Part shown: positions 1 to 8,055 of the stretch, piece after piece
How the letters are laid out: every line of letters begins with the position of its first letter
Position numbering within the stretch: the stretch's first letter is position 1
Source of the DNA: Syntrophomonas sp. UBA5314
GTDB taxonomy: Bacteria > Bacillota > Syntrophomonadia > Syntrophomonadales > Syntrophomonadaceae
NCBI GenBank assembly: GCA_002410325.1
Contig: DHRK01000007.1
Location: 301,940-365,939, forward strand
Direction of reading: 5' to 3'
DNA: 64,000 bases
Made by a program: the position numbers and the translations under genes
Notes under the pieces: model-generated
The model's database searches: none
What the model was told of the DNA's origin: nothing
What the model saw: the letters and a program-made list of their open reading frames with translations, nothing else

Positions 1-230
1 CAGTAATTCGGAAAAATCTGCCCAAATTATGTACATAATATACGGAACGTTGTACTACATTATTGTGCTTAAATGGCACCTGCTTTATGCGATTAGTATT
101 CCTTCTCTCCAATACCATCCGGAAGTTATAAATCCGGATACGGCTTGGAAAAAGGGAAACAAAATAGCACCATCCCGGTTTGTTTGAATACTCTAAAAGA
201 AACAGTCCTACTTAAACGGAGGAAGATTCT

Positions 231-1055
231 TTGATAAAAGCATCCCTTCTGATCACTTCATACCTTTGCTCCCACCTGTTAAAATGGAATCTCGCGTCAC
301 TGGCCCGGCAACAGATGCCCTTTAGTTTTGAAACTATAGTGCTTAACGACGGCTTGCCCGATGAAAGCGAACAGCTCTGCCGGCTGTACGAAAACCAGTT
401 AAACATCCGTTATGTATTTACCGGGCAGCGCAACCAGCCCGGACGCATGGTATACCGGGTTCCGGGATTCGCGTTAAATATCGGGGCGCGCCTGGCGCGG
501 GGGGAAATTTTAATCATCTCCGGCGCGGAAATGTTTCACTTAAACCAGACTATAGCCCACCTGGTTAAGCCTTTACAGTACGATGCCCAGCTGCTCACCA
601 CCAGCATCGGTATGGATGACGATGGCAGCTTTCTGGCCTATTTGGAGAAGAGCGGGGGGTATTTTGATTGGAACTCCTACTTTTCCATCTATCCCCGGCT
701 AAACCCCCGGCTCCCCTTTCTCATGGCCATGAACCGCCGGCAATTTTTAGATATCGGTGGCTATGATGAAGATATGATCGGATTTGCCTACGATGACGAC
801 GATTTAATGGACCGCCTGCTCTTTAGCGGCTGCAATATATACCTGACTCAGGCCTTGACCATTCATTTATTCCATCATGGTCGTGTCAAGGAGCATGGCG
901 ACAGCCCGGAAACGCTCTATAACGCTCAACTGTACAGGAGCCGCAAAGGAAAAATCCTGCGCAATCAAAACCATGAATGGGGGCGCCTGGAGGTGCCGCC
1001 GGAAGAATCGCTTGAAGAAAGGAGACGACGTATTTTTGCCCTGGAAAATGTTTAA
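231..1055 (+). CDS. Glycosyltransferase family 2-like protein
   Basis: Predicted 274-residue cytoplasmic protein. The N-terminus reads like a GT-A nucleotide-sugar fold (LLITSYLCS, then IVLNDGLPDES near residues 36-46), followed by GARLARGEILIISGAEM near residue 92. The C-terminal half has MNRRQFLDIGGYDEDMIGFAYDDDD (given in parts: FLDIGGYDED, then GFAYDDDD), the usual 'new fold-back' signature of GT2 enzymes that transfer sugars to cell-surface glycans. The start is TTG, chosen because an ACGGAGGA ribosome binding site ends about 7 bases before it. The next gene overlaps its end by about 20 bp, so the two are probably co-transcribed. Donor and acceptor cannot be read from the sequence. Confidence 0.75.
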   Translation: MIKASLLITSYLCSHLLKWNLASLARQQMPFSFETIVLNDGLPDESEQLCRLYENQLNIRYVFTGQRNQPGRMVYRVPGFALNIGARLARGEILIISGAEMFHLNQTIAHLVKPLQYDAQLLTTSIGMDDDGSFLAYLEKSGGYFDWNSYFSIYPRLNPRLPFLMAMNRRQFLDIGGYDEDMIGFAYDDDDLMDRLLFSGCNIYLTQALTIHLFHHGRVKEHGDSPETLYNAQLYRSRKGKILRNQNHEWGRLEVPPEESLEERRRRIFALENV

Positions 1056-1572
1056 ACCCAATCATGAAGCCCATATTTCCCAATATTTCAACGAGCAGAG
1101 TTTTCCCCACGGCGACCAGGGGACCCTATATACGAGCCGTTTTAAGGGAGAAGGAGACGCCTACCGAATTTACATGACCTTCGACCTTAAAGGGAAGATC
1201 GCCTGGAGAAAAGGCGGCCCTCCCCGACCCGCTTTTTTGCGTCTTTTCGTCCACCGCAACGAAATAGCTTCCGGGGCTATCAAATGTTCGCTTTTCCATG
1301 TGGCCGAGCCCTGGCATCCGGCTGCGGTTTGCTGGAAATACCAGCCGGCCTGCAAATTGACCGCGCGGCTGGATTTTGTCATTCCGGCCGGCTGGCAGGG
1401 CTATATGTTCCTGGATCTGTCGCAGCAAGTCCAGGAATGGCTCGACGGTGAGGTTCCCAACTATGGGTTCATGATCAAGGGCGATGAATACCGAAACAGC
1501 CTGGTGGCTTTTCACGGGGCTTCTTATCCGTTTTCCGGTACTGTTCCAGCGCTGCTCCTGGGAACCCGCTGA
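1036..1572 (+). CDS. DNRLRE-domain-like hypothetical protein
   Basis: About 178 residues, rich in aromatic residues and beta-strand patterns (SFPHGDQGTLYTSRF, FLRLFVHRNEI, DLSQQVQEWLDGEVPNYGFMIKG). The order 'strand-rich core, then a W-x-(D/N)G-x-x-N-x-G motif (EWLDGEVPNYGFMIKG)' is what DNRLRE domain proteins of Firmicutes look like; these are often surface or spore associated. No signal peptide is visible. The start is uncertain: TTG at 1036 has GGAG 11 bases upstream, ATG at 1048 is the alternative, and the open frame itself extends back to 877 inside the previous gene. Pairing with a glycosyltransferase suggests a surface-modification role, which is inference. Confidence 0.6.
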   Translation: MPWKMFKPNHEAHISQYFNEQSFPHGDQGTLYTSRFKGEGDAYRIYMTFDLKGKIAWRKGGPPRPAFLRLFVHRNEIASGAIKCSLFHVAEPWHPAAVCWKYQPACKLTARLDFVIPAGWQGYMFLDLSQQVQEWLDGEVPNYGFMIKGDEYRNSLVAFHGASYPFSGTVPALLLGTR

Positions 1573-1696
1573 TCGATAGAGCCCGACCGTCATACCATCC
1601 GGGCACCACGATTTTCGCTTCGCTATCGCTCCGCATATTATTGCGGTAGAAAAAGGCGAATCTCTAAGGTTTTTTCTCTGAACCCCGCTCAAGCAT

Positions 1697-1727
1697 GAAG
1701 GGATGCCCTCCTAAAAGGCATCCCTTC
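1697..1727. other. Perfect 11-bp inverted repeat (RNA hairpin)
   Basis: Arms GAAGGGATGCC and GGCATCCCTTC are exactly complementary around a 9-base loop. There is no T tract on either side in either orientation, so it is not a standard intrinsic terminator. It lies downstream of the 231-1572 gene pair and may protect or process the transcript end. The remaining DNA between 1573 and 1818 shows no coding potential; it holds a GAGCGATAGCGAA motif (minus strand, near 1618-1630) shared with the repeat copy at 16.7 kb. Confidence 0.5.
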
Positions 1728-1818
1728 GAATCGAATTCCACACAACCTATTCCCTTTTGCTAGCCTGCCTGTATCGGGCTTATGGCTATTTTGCCCGCTC
1801 TTACATTTTTTAAAGCTG

Positions 1819-1846
1819 ACCCGGTGAAAATACCGGGTTTTTTCAT
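1819..1846 (+). terminator. Intrinsic terminator of the glycosyltransferase transcript
   Basis: Stem ACCCGG/CCGGGT with an 8-base loop is followed directly by a run of seven T on the plus strand. It sits just before the 3' end of the minus-strand dodecin gene; there is no matching T tract on the minus strand, so it is assigned to the plus-strand genes. Confidence 0.65.
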
Positions 1847-1856
1847 TTTCTTTTGC

Positions 1857-2051
1857 TTATCCTACGTAGGCAATCTTGATATTGGCCTTATATTCCAGTA
1901 TGCGATCGTCCTTGCAGTCGGCCGTCCAGTTGTAGACTTCCACCCCGGTAATATTCTTGTATTCCCGTGATGCGTCCCTAACCGCCCTTTCGATGGCATC
2001 CTGCCAGCTGACCGTTGATTCTCCTACAAACTCAGCTACTCTAACCTGCAC
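1857..2051 (-). CDS. Dodecin family flavin-binding protein
   Basis: 64 residues, the normal dodecin length. The family pattern is clear: VAEFVGESTVSWQDAIERAV, then NITGVEVYNWTA, then DDRILEYKANIKIAY. Dodecins form dodecameric cytoplasmic spheres that store or buffer riboflavin and FMN/FAD through a tryptophan that stacks on the isoalloxazine ring; the W in VYNWTA fits that position. The GTG start at 2051 is chosen because AAGGAGG lies about 8 bases upstream; longer frames begin upstream of that ribosome binding site and are unlikely. It stands alone after the sigF terminator. Confidence 0.88.
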   Translation of the reverse strand: MQVRVAEFVGESTVSWQDAIERAVRDASREYKNITGVEVYNWTADCKDDRILEYKANIKIAYVG

Positions 2052-2143
2052 GGGGCAAACCTCCTTTACATTTTCGTTTTTAGTGTGGATAGAGCGGCCC
2101 TGCTTTATACGCCGCCCAACATTATTTGCATATAAATGGCCCC

Positions 2144-2172
2144 AAAAAAATAAAGGAGAGCCAGTGCTCTCC
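2144..2172 (-). terminator. Intrinsic terminator of the dacF-spoIIA operon
   Basis: On the minus strand GGAGAGC-ACTG-GCTCTCC forms a 7-bp stem with a 4-base loop, followed by TTTATTTTTTT. It is about 35 bases after the sigF stop codon. Confidence 0.8.
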
Positions 2173-2207
2173 CCCATTTCTACTGACGCTACTCAGGGGT
2201 CCTCCGA

Positions 2208-2939
2208 TTATTCCATAGCCCCGCGCAGCTTTAAAAGCGCTGCTTTCTCAATGCGCGAGACCTGCACCTGGGATACGCCCAGATCATGGGCGATGTTCGA
2301 CTGGGTGTCGTCTTTAAAGAAGCGGCGGATGATAACCGTCTGCTCGCGGGGATCGAGTTTGGCCATAGCCTCCCGCAGGGCGACATGGTCGAGTATGGCC
2401 TTGCTGCTCTCTTCACTCCCCAAAACATCGATCAGGGAAAGGGGTTCCCGCTCGTCCCCCGGAAATACATCGTGGATATAAGCCGGGGTCTGGCAGGCTT
2501 CCATAGCCACGACTATTTCCTCTTTATCGATGTCGAGAACGCTGGCTATTTCGTTTACACTGGGCTCGCGGCCCAGATCCCCCCTCAATTTGTCCTGAGC
2601 CCAGCGGATCCGGTGGTAAACTTCTTTGATGCCCCGCTGCACCTTGACCATCCCGTCATCGCGCAGGAATTTTTTTACCTCCCCGATGATCATCGGCACC
2701 GCATAGGTTGAAAAGCGCACATTATAGGACGAATCAAATTTATCGATCGCTTTTATCAGCCCAATCGAAGCGACTTGATAGAGGTCTTCGTACTCATAGG
2801 AAGAATTTTTAAAACGTTCCAGAACCATGTAAATCAGCCCCACATTGGCCTCGTAGAGTTGCGCGCGGGCTTCTTCGTCACCTTGCTGGGCTTTTTGCAA
2901 AAGCATCTCGTTTTCCTGATAAGTATTCCCTGAAGTCAT
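2208..2939 (-). CDS. sigF: RNA polymerase forespore sigma factor F
   Basis: 243 residues, the normal size for SigF. Sigma-70 region 2 is seen at about residues 25-95 (NVGLIYMVLERF, YEDLYQVASIGLIKAIDKFD, FSTYAVPMIIGEVKKFLRDD), region 3 around 110-160 and region 4 with a helix-turn-helix at the end (QSNIAHDLGVSQVQVSRIEKAALLKLR, in parts NIAHDLGVSQVQVSRIEK). SigF is the first compartment-specific sigma factor of the forespore and is held inactive by SpoIIAB. It is the last gene of spoIIAA-spoIIAB-sigF, 3 bp after spoIIAB, the same order as in Bacillus subtilis. Confidence 0.97.
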   Translation of the reverse strand: MTSGNTYQENEMLLQKAQQGDEEARAQLYEANVGLIYMVLERFKNSSYEYEDLYQVASIGLIKAIDKFDSSYNVRFSTYAVPMIIGEVKKFLRDDGMVKVQRGIKEVYHRIRWAQDKLRGDLGREPSVNEIASVLDIDKEEIVVAMEACQTPAYIHDVFPGDEREPLSLIDVLGSEESSKAILDHVALREAMAKLDPREQTVIIRRFFKDDTQSNIAHDLGVSQVQVSRIEKAALLKLRGAME

Positions 2940-2942
2940 ATT

Positions 2943-3404
2943 TTAGCCTCCTTCAGGGAAATCATCCTCATCCGGCCTGCTAAAGGTGCGCCGGAGACAG
3001 ATGCAAGTCCCCTCGCCGGGCGCGGTGACCACGTCCAGTTCATCGGTAAACGATTTCATGAACGTAAATCCCATGCCCATTCTGGCCGGGTCGCTGGAAA
3101 AGGCCGGTTCCATGGCCTGGTCCAAATTTGGTATGCCTTTGCCAAAATCCTGCACCACTATCTCCAGGGTGCCTTCATCCATGACCGAAACAATGATGCG
3201 GATTTTTTCATTGGGACGGTTTTCATAGCCGTGGATGATGCTGTTGGATACCGCCTCGGATACAACCAGTTTTATCTCTTCTATGTCGTCCAGGGTGCAT
3301 TCCAGTTGGGTGGCAAAAGCCCCCACACAGGAGCGGCTAAAAGAAACGTTTTCGGGTTTGCTGGGGAATTCAAATTGGACGTAGTTTCTTACGCTCATTG
3401 TCAT
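2943..3404 (-). CDS. spoIIAB: Anti-sigma F factor SpoIIAB
   Basis: About 153 residues with a GHKL ATPase fold: N box EAVSNSIIHGYENR, G1 box DFGKGIPN, G2 region MGMGFTFMKSFTDEL. SpoIIAB binds SigF and also phosphorylates SpoIIAA. The ATG at 3404 (or the nearby ATG at 3398) is preferred because the first in-frame GTG at 3425 overlaps the ribosome binding site GGGAGG itself. The distance from GGAGG to the ATG is 20 bases, but these bases contain a CCAGCC-CCG-GGCTGG hairpin that would shorten the effective spacing. Confidence 0.95.
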   Translation of the reverse strand: MTMSVRNYVQFEFPSKPENVSFSRSCVGAFATQLECTLDDIEEIKLVVSEAVSNSIIHGYENRPNEKIRIIVSVMDEGTLEIVVQDFGKGIPNLDQAMEPAFSSDPARMGMGFTFMKSFTDELDVVTAPGEGTCICLRRTFSRPDEDDFPEGG

Positions 3405-3431
3405 CCAGCCCGGGGCTGGCTTCACCTCCCT

Positions 3432-3764
3432 CTAATTGCTGATAATCTCGCGCTCGTTTTTATATAAAGGTATCAACTTGTTAACCCCGGAAAAACAAAG
3501 GATTTTTTCGACTGAAGCCTTGGCTCCAACGATAAACATACGTCCGTTTAAGGCCGTCATTTTCTTGTAGCGGCCTATCAGTACTCCCAGACCGGAACTG
3601 TCTATAAAGCTTACTCTTTCCAGGTCGATAATAAGAACCCTCACTCGTCCCTGGTCAATGGTCTCATCCAACTCCTGCCTCAACCGGTCGGTAACCATCA
3701 TATCCAGTTCACCGGCCAACCTCACCACCAGGGTGTCTCTAACCTGCTTCTTATCTATATCCAC
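3432..3764 (-). CDS. spoIIAA: Anti-sigma F factor antagonist SpoIIAA
   Basis: 110 residues, STAS domain. The phosphorylatable serine is in the family motif FIDSSGLGVLIGRYK. Dephosphorylated SpoIIAA binds SpoIIAB and frees SigF in the forespore. GTG start at 3764 after GAAGGAGGGG. It lies 76 bp downstream of dacF, with a sigma-H-like promoter in the gap, so spoIIA is probably transcribed both from its own promoter and by read-through. Confidence 0.95.
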   Translation of the reverse strand: MDIDKKQVRDTLVVRLAGELDMMVTDRLRQELDETIDQGRVRVLIIDLERVSFIDSSGLGVLIGRYKKMTALNGRMFIVGAKASVEKILCFSGVNKLIPLYKNEREIISN

Positions 3765-3800
3765 TGTCTCCCCTCCTTCAATGGTGGAACACCTTAAAAG

Positions 3801-3827
3801 CTTCTACAGGCAGGGGAGAATACCTTC
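3801..3827 (-). promoter_or_regulatory. Candidate sigma-H promoter of the spoIIA operon
   Basis: On the minus strand GAAGGTATT (8 of 9 matches to RNAGGAWWW) is followed after 11 bases by GTAGAAG (6 of 7 matches to RNNGAAT). The predicted start lies about 30 bases before spoIIAA. The known B. subtilis spoIIA promoter is sigma-H dependent, which fits. Confidence 0.5.
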
Positions 3828-3840
3828 CCAAAAATTAACT

Positions 3841-5016
3841 TCATAATAGATAGGTTTCGGCAAATAGTTTCAGGATCTCCTGCCCCAGTCCGGCCCTGGG
3901 AACCTCCCGTACCGCCACCAGGTTTACCTTTTTCTGCAGCTGGCCGTCCTTCAGCACCCTGATTTCACCTAGCAGCTGCCCCTCCTGAACCGGCGCGTTT
4001 ACATAGGGGAGCACTTCTTTTTCGTAACTGATCTTTTTTTCTTCTCCTTTTTCTACAATGCTTCCCACGTTTTCCTGGGCTACGGCTTCAACCTGATTTT
4101 CGGTGCCTTTGCCAACCGTCACAATCCCGCATACATTGTCTTTGGCGAAGAAGGACTGGAAGCTAAAACGGGCAAACCCGTAGTTCAAAAGCTGCATCGA
4201 ATCCCTGAAATGTCCATTGGTTTCAGGGGTTTTCATTACCACCGCAATCAGGCGCAGAGAGCCCCTTTGGGCAGTTGATACCAGGCAATGCTGCGCTTCA
4301 TTGGTCCATCCGGTTTTAAATCCATCCGCCCCCTGGTACCACCACAGCAATTTGTTGGTATTATACAGTTTGAACTTGCCCTGGCGCAGATTGTATTCCT
4401 TTATTGAGGTGTATTCCAGGATCTTGGGAAAGTTAAGGGCATACTGAGCCATTACCGCCATATCATAAGCGCTGGTTACATGCCCTTCGGCCGGCAGTCC
4501 ATAGGCGTTGACAAAATGAGTGTTCATAAGTCCCAGTTCTTTGGCCTTTTGATTCATTCTCTCCACGAAAGCCGGGTGGCTTCCTTCCAGGTGCTCGGCT
4601 ACCGCAACACAGGAGTCGTTGGCCGACCCAACCGCTATGGCAATGAGCATTTCTTCAAAGCTCATTTCTTCCCCGGGCTCCAGGTAAACCTGGGATCCTC
4701 CCATTTTCCAGGCATTTTCACTGGTGCTGACCCGGTCCTTTAAGCTCACTTTGCCCAGCTGCAGGTCTTCGGCGGCCAGTATCAAAGTCATTAATTTGGT
4801 CATGCTGGCTGGCGCCAACTTCTCGTGCTCATTTTTAGACAACAGCAGTCTCCCACTGTCCGCATCCATGAGCACATAGGCCTGAGCCTTCACGTCGGCA
4901 GCAGCGTTAGTGCTGCTGGCAGGCTTGGTTTCATCGGCCCCCAGAACTGGAGGATAGGCGGGAACAAGTAGAAAAGCAAAAAACAGCAACCCCAGGACAA
5001 CCCGTTTGCACATCAT
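3841..5016 (-). CDS. dacF: D-alanyl-D-alanine carboxypeptidase (DacF type)
   Basis: About 391 residues. An N-terminal signal peptide (KRVVLGLLFFAFLLVPAYPPVLG) exports it. The penicillin-binding motifs of family S11 are present: ASMTK (active serine), SANDS (SxN) and KTG in DGFKTGWTNEAQ. The C-terminal 90 residues form the beta-rich PBP5_C domain. It trims the terminal D-alanine of peptidoglycan stem peptides. ATG 5016 is chosen because GGGGAGG is 9 bases upstream; the longer TTG start at 5034 overlaps that site. Placement before spoIIAA matches the dacF-spoIIA arrangement of bacilli. Confidence 0.93.
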   Translation of the reverse strand: MMCKRVVLGLLFFAFLLVPAYPPVLGADETKPASSTNAAADVKAQAYVLMDADSGRLLLSKNEHEKLAPASMTKLMTLILAAEDLQLGKVSLKDRVSTSENAWKMGGSQVYLEPGEEMSFEEMLIAIAVGSANDSCVAVAEHLEGSHPAFVERMNQKAKELGLMNTHFVNAYGLPAEGHVTSAYDMAVMAQYALNFPKILEYTSIKEYNLRQGKFKLYNTNKLLWWYQGADGFKTGWTNEAQHCLVSTAQRGSLRLIAVVMKTPETNGHFRDSMQLLNYGFARFSFQSFFAKDNVCGIVTVGKGTENQVEAVAQENVGSIVEKGEEKKISYEKEVLPYVNAPVQEGQLLGEIRVLKDGQLQKKVNLVAVREVPRAGLGQEILKLFAETYLL

Positions 5017-5143
5017 CGGCAGGCACCTCCCCAAAAATCCGTTGTTAGATTATATTGGGGAAAACAGGCTATTATGCCAGCCTTGAACCGCATCTTGACA
5101 TCCCGGGTTAGGCTGTCAAAGTTTTAGCAGAACGTATGGGGCT

Positions 5144-5995
5144 TTAATTAAATAGCGGTGTAATTTGAACGGCAACATCGGCCGGTTTTCCAAAATATAC
5201 CCAGCTGGTGGCGAGGGCGTCTACACCGGTCAGGGCGTAGAGGGCGGCATTGCCTTCATTTATGCCGCCGGCTGCGATCAGCGTAATTCGGGGATCAATT
5301 CCCCGGATTGCTTCTATCATCCTGGCCAGCTCATCCGGCTTCCACTTATCGAATTGAATACCGTCGATTCCCGATCTGGCCATCAAGCGAGCCTGGTCTT
5401 CATCCTCGACTTCCACAATTATTTTCTTTTCCCTGGTTTCAATCCGAACCTGCTCCAAAAGAGCCGGCAGGGCCTCGAATCCGCCCAGGAAATTAACATG
5501 CTGTTTAAAGATGAGCACTGTTTCCGATAAACCCAGGCGGTGGGGGAAAGCCCCACCGGCCAGGATCGATTTGATGCTGAGCTGCTTGGTCCCGGGGAAG
5601 GATTTTCTGGTAGCCACGATAGAAATTTCCGGATTAACCGCCCTGGCCTCATCCACCAGTCTTCGGGTTCGAGTGGCGATACCGGAACAGTATTCAACCA
5701 GGTTGAGGCAGACCTTCCAGGCCATATGCAGCCCGGCAGCGCTCCCTTCTGCCGCAATAAGGAGGGTTTGGGGGGCGACCCGGGTGCCCGACGGCAGATA
5801 GTGCTGAACCTTGATGCCCAGTTTAGCAAAGATCCTCACCACTTCTTCAATTCCGGAAAGAACCGTCTCTTCCCGGGAGGTGAAAGTTATTTTGCCGGCC
5901 TGGCCGCCTATTCCCAGGACGCTGGTGGTTAAGTCCAGATAGGGAACGTCTTCCTTTATCAGCTGATCTAAAAATTCATCGCTCATATACACCAT
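5144..5995 (-). CDS. modD: ModD, NadC-like molybdenum utilization protein
   Basis: 283 residues with the fold of nicotinate-nucleotide pyrophosphorylase (quinolinate phosphoribosyltransferase): N-terminal EDVPYLDLTT, substrate-site RKSFPGTKQLSIKSILAGG (in parts TRKSFPGTKQ, IKSILAGGAFPHRLGLSE), and C-terminal barrel strands IIVEVEDEDQA and LIAAGGINEGN. ModD proteins are NadC relatives found in molybdate operons; their reaction is not settled. The replacement of the NadC 'RKTxP' by 'RKSFPG' and the operon position distinguish it from NadC. ATG 5995 follows GGGAAGG. It is the last gene of the mod operon and is preceded by a structured leader. Confidence 0.85.
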   Translation of the reverse strand: MVYMSDEFLDQLIKEDVPYLDLTTSVLGIGGQAGKITFTSREETVLSGIEEVVRIFAKLGIKVQHYLPSGTRVAPQTLLIAAEGSAAGLHMAWKVCLNLVEYCSGIATRTRRLVDEARAVNPEISIVATRKSFPGTKQLSIKSILAGGAFPHRLGLSETVLIFKQHVNFLGGFEALPALLEQVRIETREKKIIVEVEDEDQARLMARSGIDGIQFDKWKPDELARMIEAIRGIDPRITLIAAGGINEGNAALYALTGVDALATSWVYFGKPADVAVQITPLFN

Positions 5996-6013
5996 ATTTT
6001 ACCTTCCCTTGGC

Positions 6014-6069
6014 GCTCCCTCACGGCTTGCGAAGCCACGGCACCTACGATTGTTTTTTGGTGCGGGAGC
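6014..6069 (-). ncRNA. Predicted three-way-junction RNA before modD
   Basis: The minus-strand transcript between modA and modD folds into three perfect helices: P1 GCTCCC(6069-6064)/GGGAGC(6019-6014), P2 GCACC(6063-6059)/GGTGC(6044-6040) with a 14-base A-rich loop, and P3 GGCTT(6036-6032)/AAGCC(6028-6024) with a 3-base loop. P1 encloses P2 and P3 with no spacer between P1 and P2. The ribosome binding site and start of modD follow 13 bases later. Read from the plus strand it also resembles a terminator, but no plus-strand gene precedes it. It does not match a riboswitch I recognise; a cis-regulatory role for modD is inference. Confidence 0.5.
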
Positions 6070-6073
6070 CTTT

Positions 6074-6895
6074 TTATTTAGCTTTATCAAAGCCGTATTT
6101 AGCAAACACCTGCATGGCTTGATCGCTCTGTAAAAACTTCAGGAAATCTTCCGCAGCGGGGCTGTTCTTGGATGAAGCTATAACGGCAGCGGGCAGCACC
6201 ACCGGCTCATGGGTTGAAGGCAAAGCAGTTGCCGCCACCCGCACCTTGTCCGAGGTCATGGCAATGGTATTCCAAACCAGCCCGGCATCAGCATCCCCTG
6301 ATTCAACCCACGAAGTTATCTGCATCAGGTCTTTACCCACGACCAGTTTGGACTGCACCTGGTCCCACACTTTAAGCGCCTGCAAGGTCTGCTGAGCGGT
6401 CCGGGCCGCCGGAACGGTCTGGGCTTCACCGATTCCTATATTCTTAATTTCCGGTTTGGTCAATTCTTCAAAGCTGTTGATACTAGTATTGTTCTTTCCT
6501 ACAATTAAAACCAACTCATCACTCAAAAGATTTACCCGGGTGCCGGCTTTGAGCAGGTTCTTCTGCTCCAGGTCATCCATTTCCTTCTTTCCCTGGGAAA
6601 TAAAAATATCGGCTGCGGCGCCCTGCTCGATCTGAGTTTTCAAAGATCCGGAAGGACCGTAATTGAAGGTGATCTGTATATCGGGTTTGGAACTGGCGTA
6701 CATGACTTTTATCTCTTCCACCGATGCCTTGAGGCTGGGAGCAACCGACACCAGCAAATTGGTCGGCGGGGCGGACGTGGTGTTCGCCTTTTCTTTATTG
6801 GAGCAGGCTCCCAGGGTGGACACGACCATCAGAAGAGCCAAAACCAGAACCAATCCCCGCCTAAAAGCCGGGCTCAATATTCTCTGCACTTTCAT
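6074..6895 (-). CDS. modA: Molybdate/tungstate-binding lipoprotein ModA (copy 1)
   Basis: About 273 residues. Lipoprotein signal peptide with lipobox LGAC near residue 30, then a periplasmic-binding fold typical of ModA: LLVSVAPSLKASVEEI, FNYGPSGSLKTQIEQGAAADIFIS, VPAARTAQQ, GDADAGLVWNT, and LPAAVIASSKN. The S of SVAPSLK, the S of GPSGSLK and the conserved residues near VPA and DAG normally contact the oxyanion. ATG 6895 has AGAAGG 6 bases upstream; the in-frame extension to 6952 lacks a site. It is a second binding protein within a single mod operon, placed after modC rather than before modB. Confidence 0.9.
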   Translation of the reverse strand: MKVQRILSPAFRRGLVLVLALLMVVSTLGACSNKEKANTTSAPPTNLLVSVAPSLKASVEEIKVMYASSKPDIQITFNYGPSGSLKTQIEQGAAADIFISQGKKEMDDLEQKNLLKAGTRVNLLSDELVLIVGKNNTSINSFEELTKPEIKNIGIGEAQTVPAARTAQQTLQALKVWDQVQSKLVVGKDLMQITSWVESGDADAGLVWNTIAMTSDKVRVAATALPSTHEPVVLPAAVIASSKNSPAAEDFLKFLQSDQAMQVFAKYGFDKAK

Positions 6896-6983
6896 AAGCA
6901 ACCTTCTTTCTGCATCCTTATTAATACCGTTTTTAAAAAGTCCGGTTGTCAAATGTATATATTCTCCATCTCCCTGAATTTAT

Positions 6984-8051
6984 TTACGGCTTTAACGTCA
7001 TGATCTTGTCCGACTCCAGGCAGATCTTCCAGGGCAGCGGCTGGTCTTTCAATTCCAGCCACCGCTCCCGGGGCATCTCCCATTGCAGATGATAGTCGCC
7101 AGAGCCGGACGGTTGTCGTTCCAGCGTTAAATAAACCGTGTTGCGAAACGGCGTATCGTTTACAAAACTGGGCCAGCAGTTGAAGACATTTTCCCGGCTG
7201 TCTTCCCCGGCCCGGCTCAGGTAATGCGCCCTGATTCCTATATGGCTAACTCCATTCTCCCCTACCGGTTTGACCTTGAGCTTCACACCCCAGTCCAGGG
7301 CTTGTACCTCTTGAGGCCCTAAAACTTTAGCTTCTGTAAAATTTTTGCATCCGGTCAGGCGGGCTGCGCTTACGGTAGCGGGGTTCTGGAAGACATCTTC
7401 CTTAACCCCACACGCTTCAATCCGGCCGTCGGCGATAACCACCAGTTTCCCGGCCATTCGGTAGATCTCCTCAATGTTATGAGTCACAAAAAGGGTGATT
7501 CCTCGATAATCGGCCAGGACTTCCAGGAGTTGTTTAACCATTTGACTGCGCAGGTGTTCATCCAGGGCGGAAAAGGGCTCGTCCAGGAGCAGCACTCGAG
7601 GTTCGGCGGTCAGGGCTCTGGCCAGGGCCACCCGCTGCTGCTGCCCGCCGGAAAGCTGATGGGGATACCTCTTCTCAAATCCTTCCAGTTTGATCATCTT
7701 GAGCATTTGGCGGGTTGTTTCCCGGTTTTGGGCCGTTTTTTTGCCATCCAGAGCAAAAGTTATATTTTCCTCTACAGTCATATTGGGGAACAGAGCGTAG
7801 TTCTGAAAAAGAAAGCCTACCTTCCTTTTACGGGCCGGCAGATCGATCCCTTTTGACGAGTCGAAAAGGACCTGCCCGTTAAGGATGATGCTTCCCTCGT
7901 CCGGTTTTTCCAGACCGGCAATACAGCGCAGGGTCATGCTCTTGCCCGCACCGGAGGCCCCCAACAATCCGGTAATATCGGCTCCAGCGGCAAATTTTAC
8001 CTGCAGGGTAAATCCGGGCAGTTTCTTTTTTATATCCAGCCATAGTTCCAT
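6984..8051 (-). CDS. modC: Molybdate ABC transporter ATP-binding protein ModC
   Basis: 355 residues. Walker A GASGAGKSMT, Q loop FQNYALFPNMTV, ABC signature LSGGQQQRVALARAL, Walker B RVLLLDEPFSALD and switch histidine FVTHN are all present. The C-terminal third (from about residue 235) has a MOP/TOBE-like domain that in ModC proteins binds molybdate and adjusts activity. ATG 8051 is 4 bases after the modB stop; no strong ribosome binding site is seen, so translation is probably coupled to modB. Confidence 0.93.
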   Translation of the reverse strand: MELWLDIKKKLPGFTLQVKFAAGADITGLLGASGAGKSMTLRCIAGLEKPDEGSIILNGQVLFDSSKGIDLPARKRKVGFLFQNYALFPNMTVEENITFALDGKKTAQNRETTRQMLKMIKLEGFEKRYPHQLSGGQQQRVALARALTAEPRVLLLDEPFSALDEHLRSQMVKQLLEVLADYRGITLFVTHNIEEIYRMAGKLVVIADGRIEACGVKEDVFQNPATVSAARLTGCKNFTEAKVLGPQEVQALDWGVKLKVKPVGENGVSHIGIRAHYLSRAGEDSRENVFNCWPSFVNDTPFRNTVYLTLERQPSGSGDYHLQWEMPRERWLELKDQPLPWKICLESDKIMTLKP

Positions 8052-8055
8052 ATTA

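Noticed and set aside
26..39. Palindrome ATTATGTACATAAT at the left edge
   Set aside because: AT-rich, single copy, and the gene it would serve is not visible in the window.
73..92. TGGCACCTGCTTTATGC resembling a sigma-54 promoter
   Set aside because: The distance from GG to GC is two bases too long and TTGC is not intact.
1126..1692. 188-codon open frame on the minus strand opposite the DNRLRE-like gene
   Set aside because: Shadow of the plus-strand gene, with no ribosome binding site and no recognisable domain.
6014..6080. Plus-strand terminator reading of the modA-modD hairpin
   Set aside because: No plus-strand gene lies upstream, so a terminator there would have nothing to stop.
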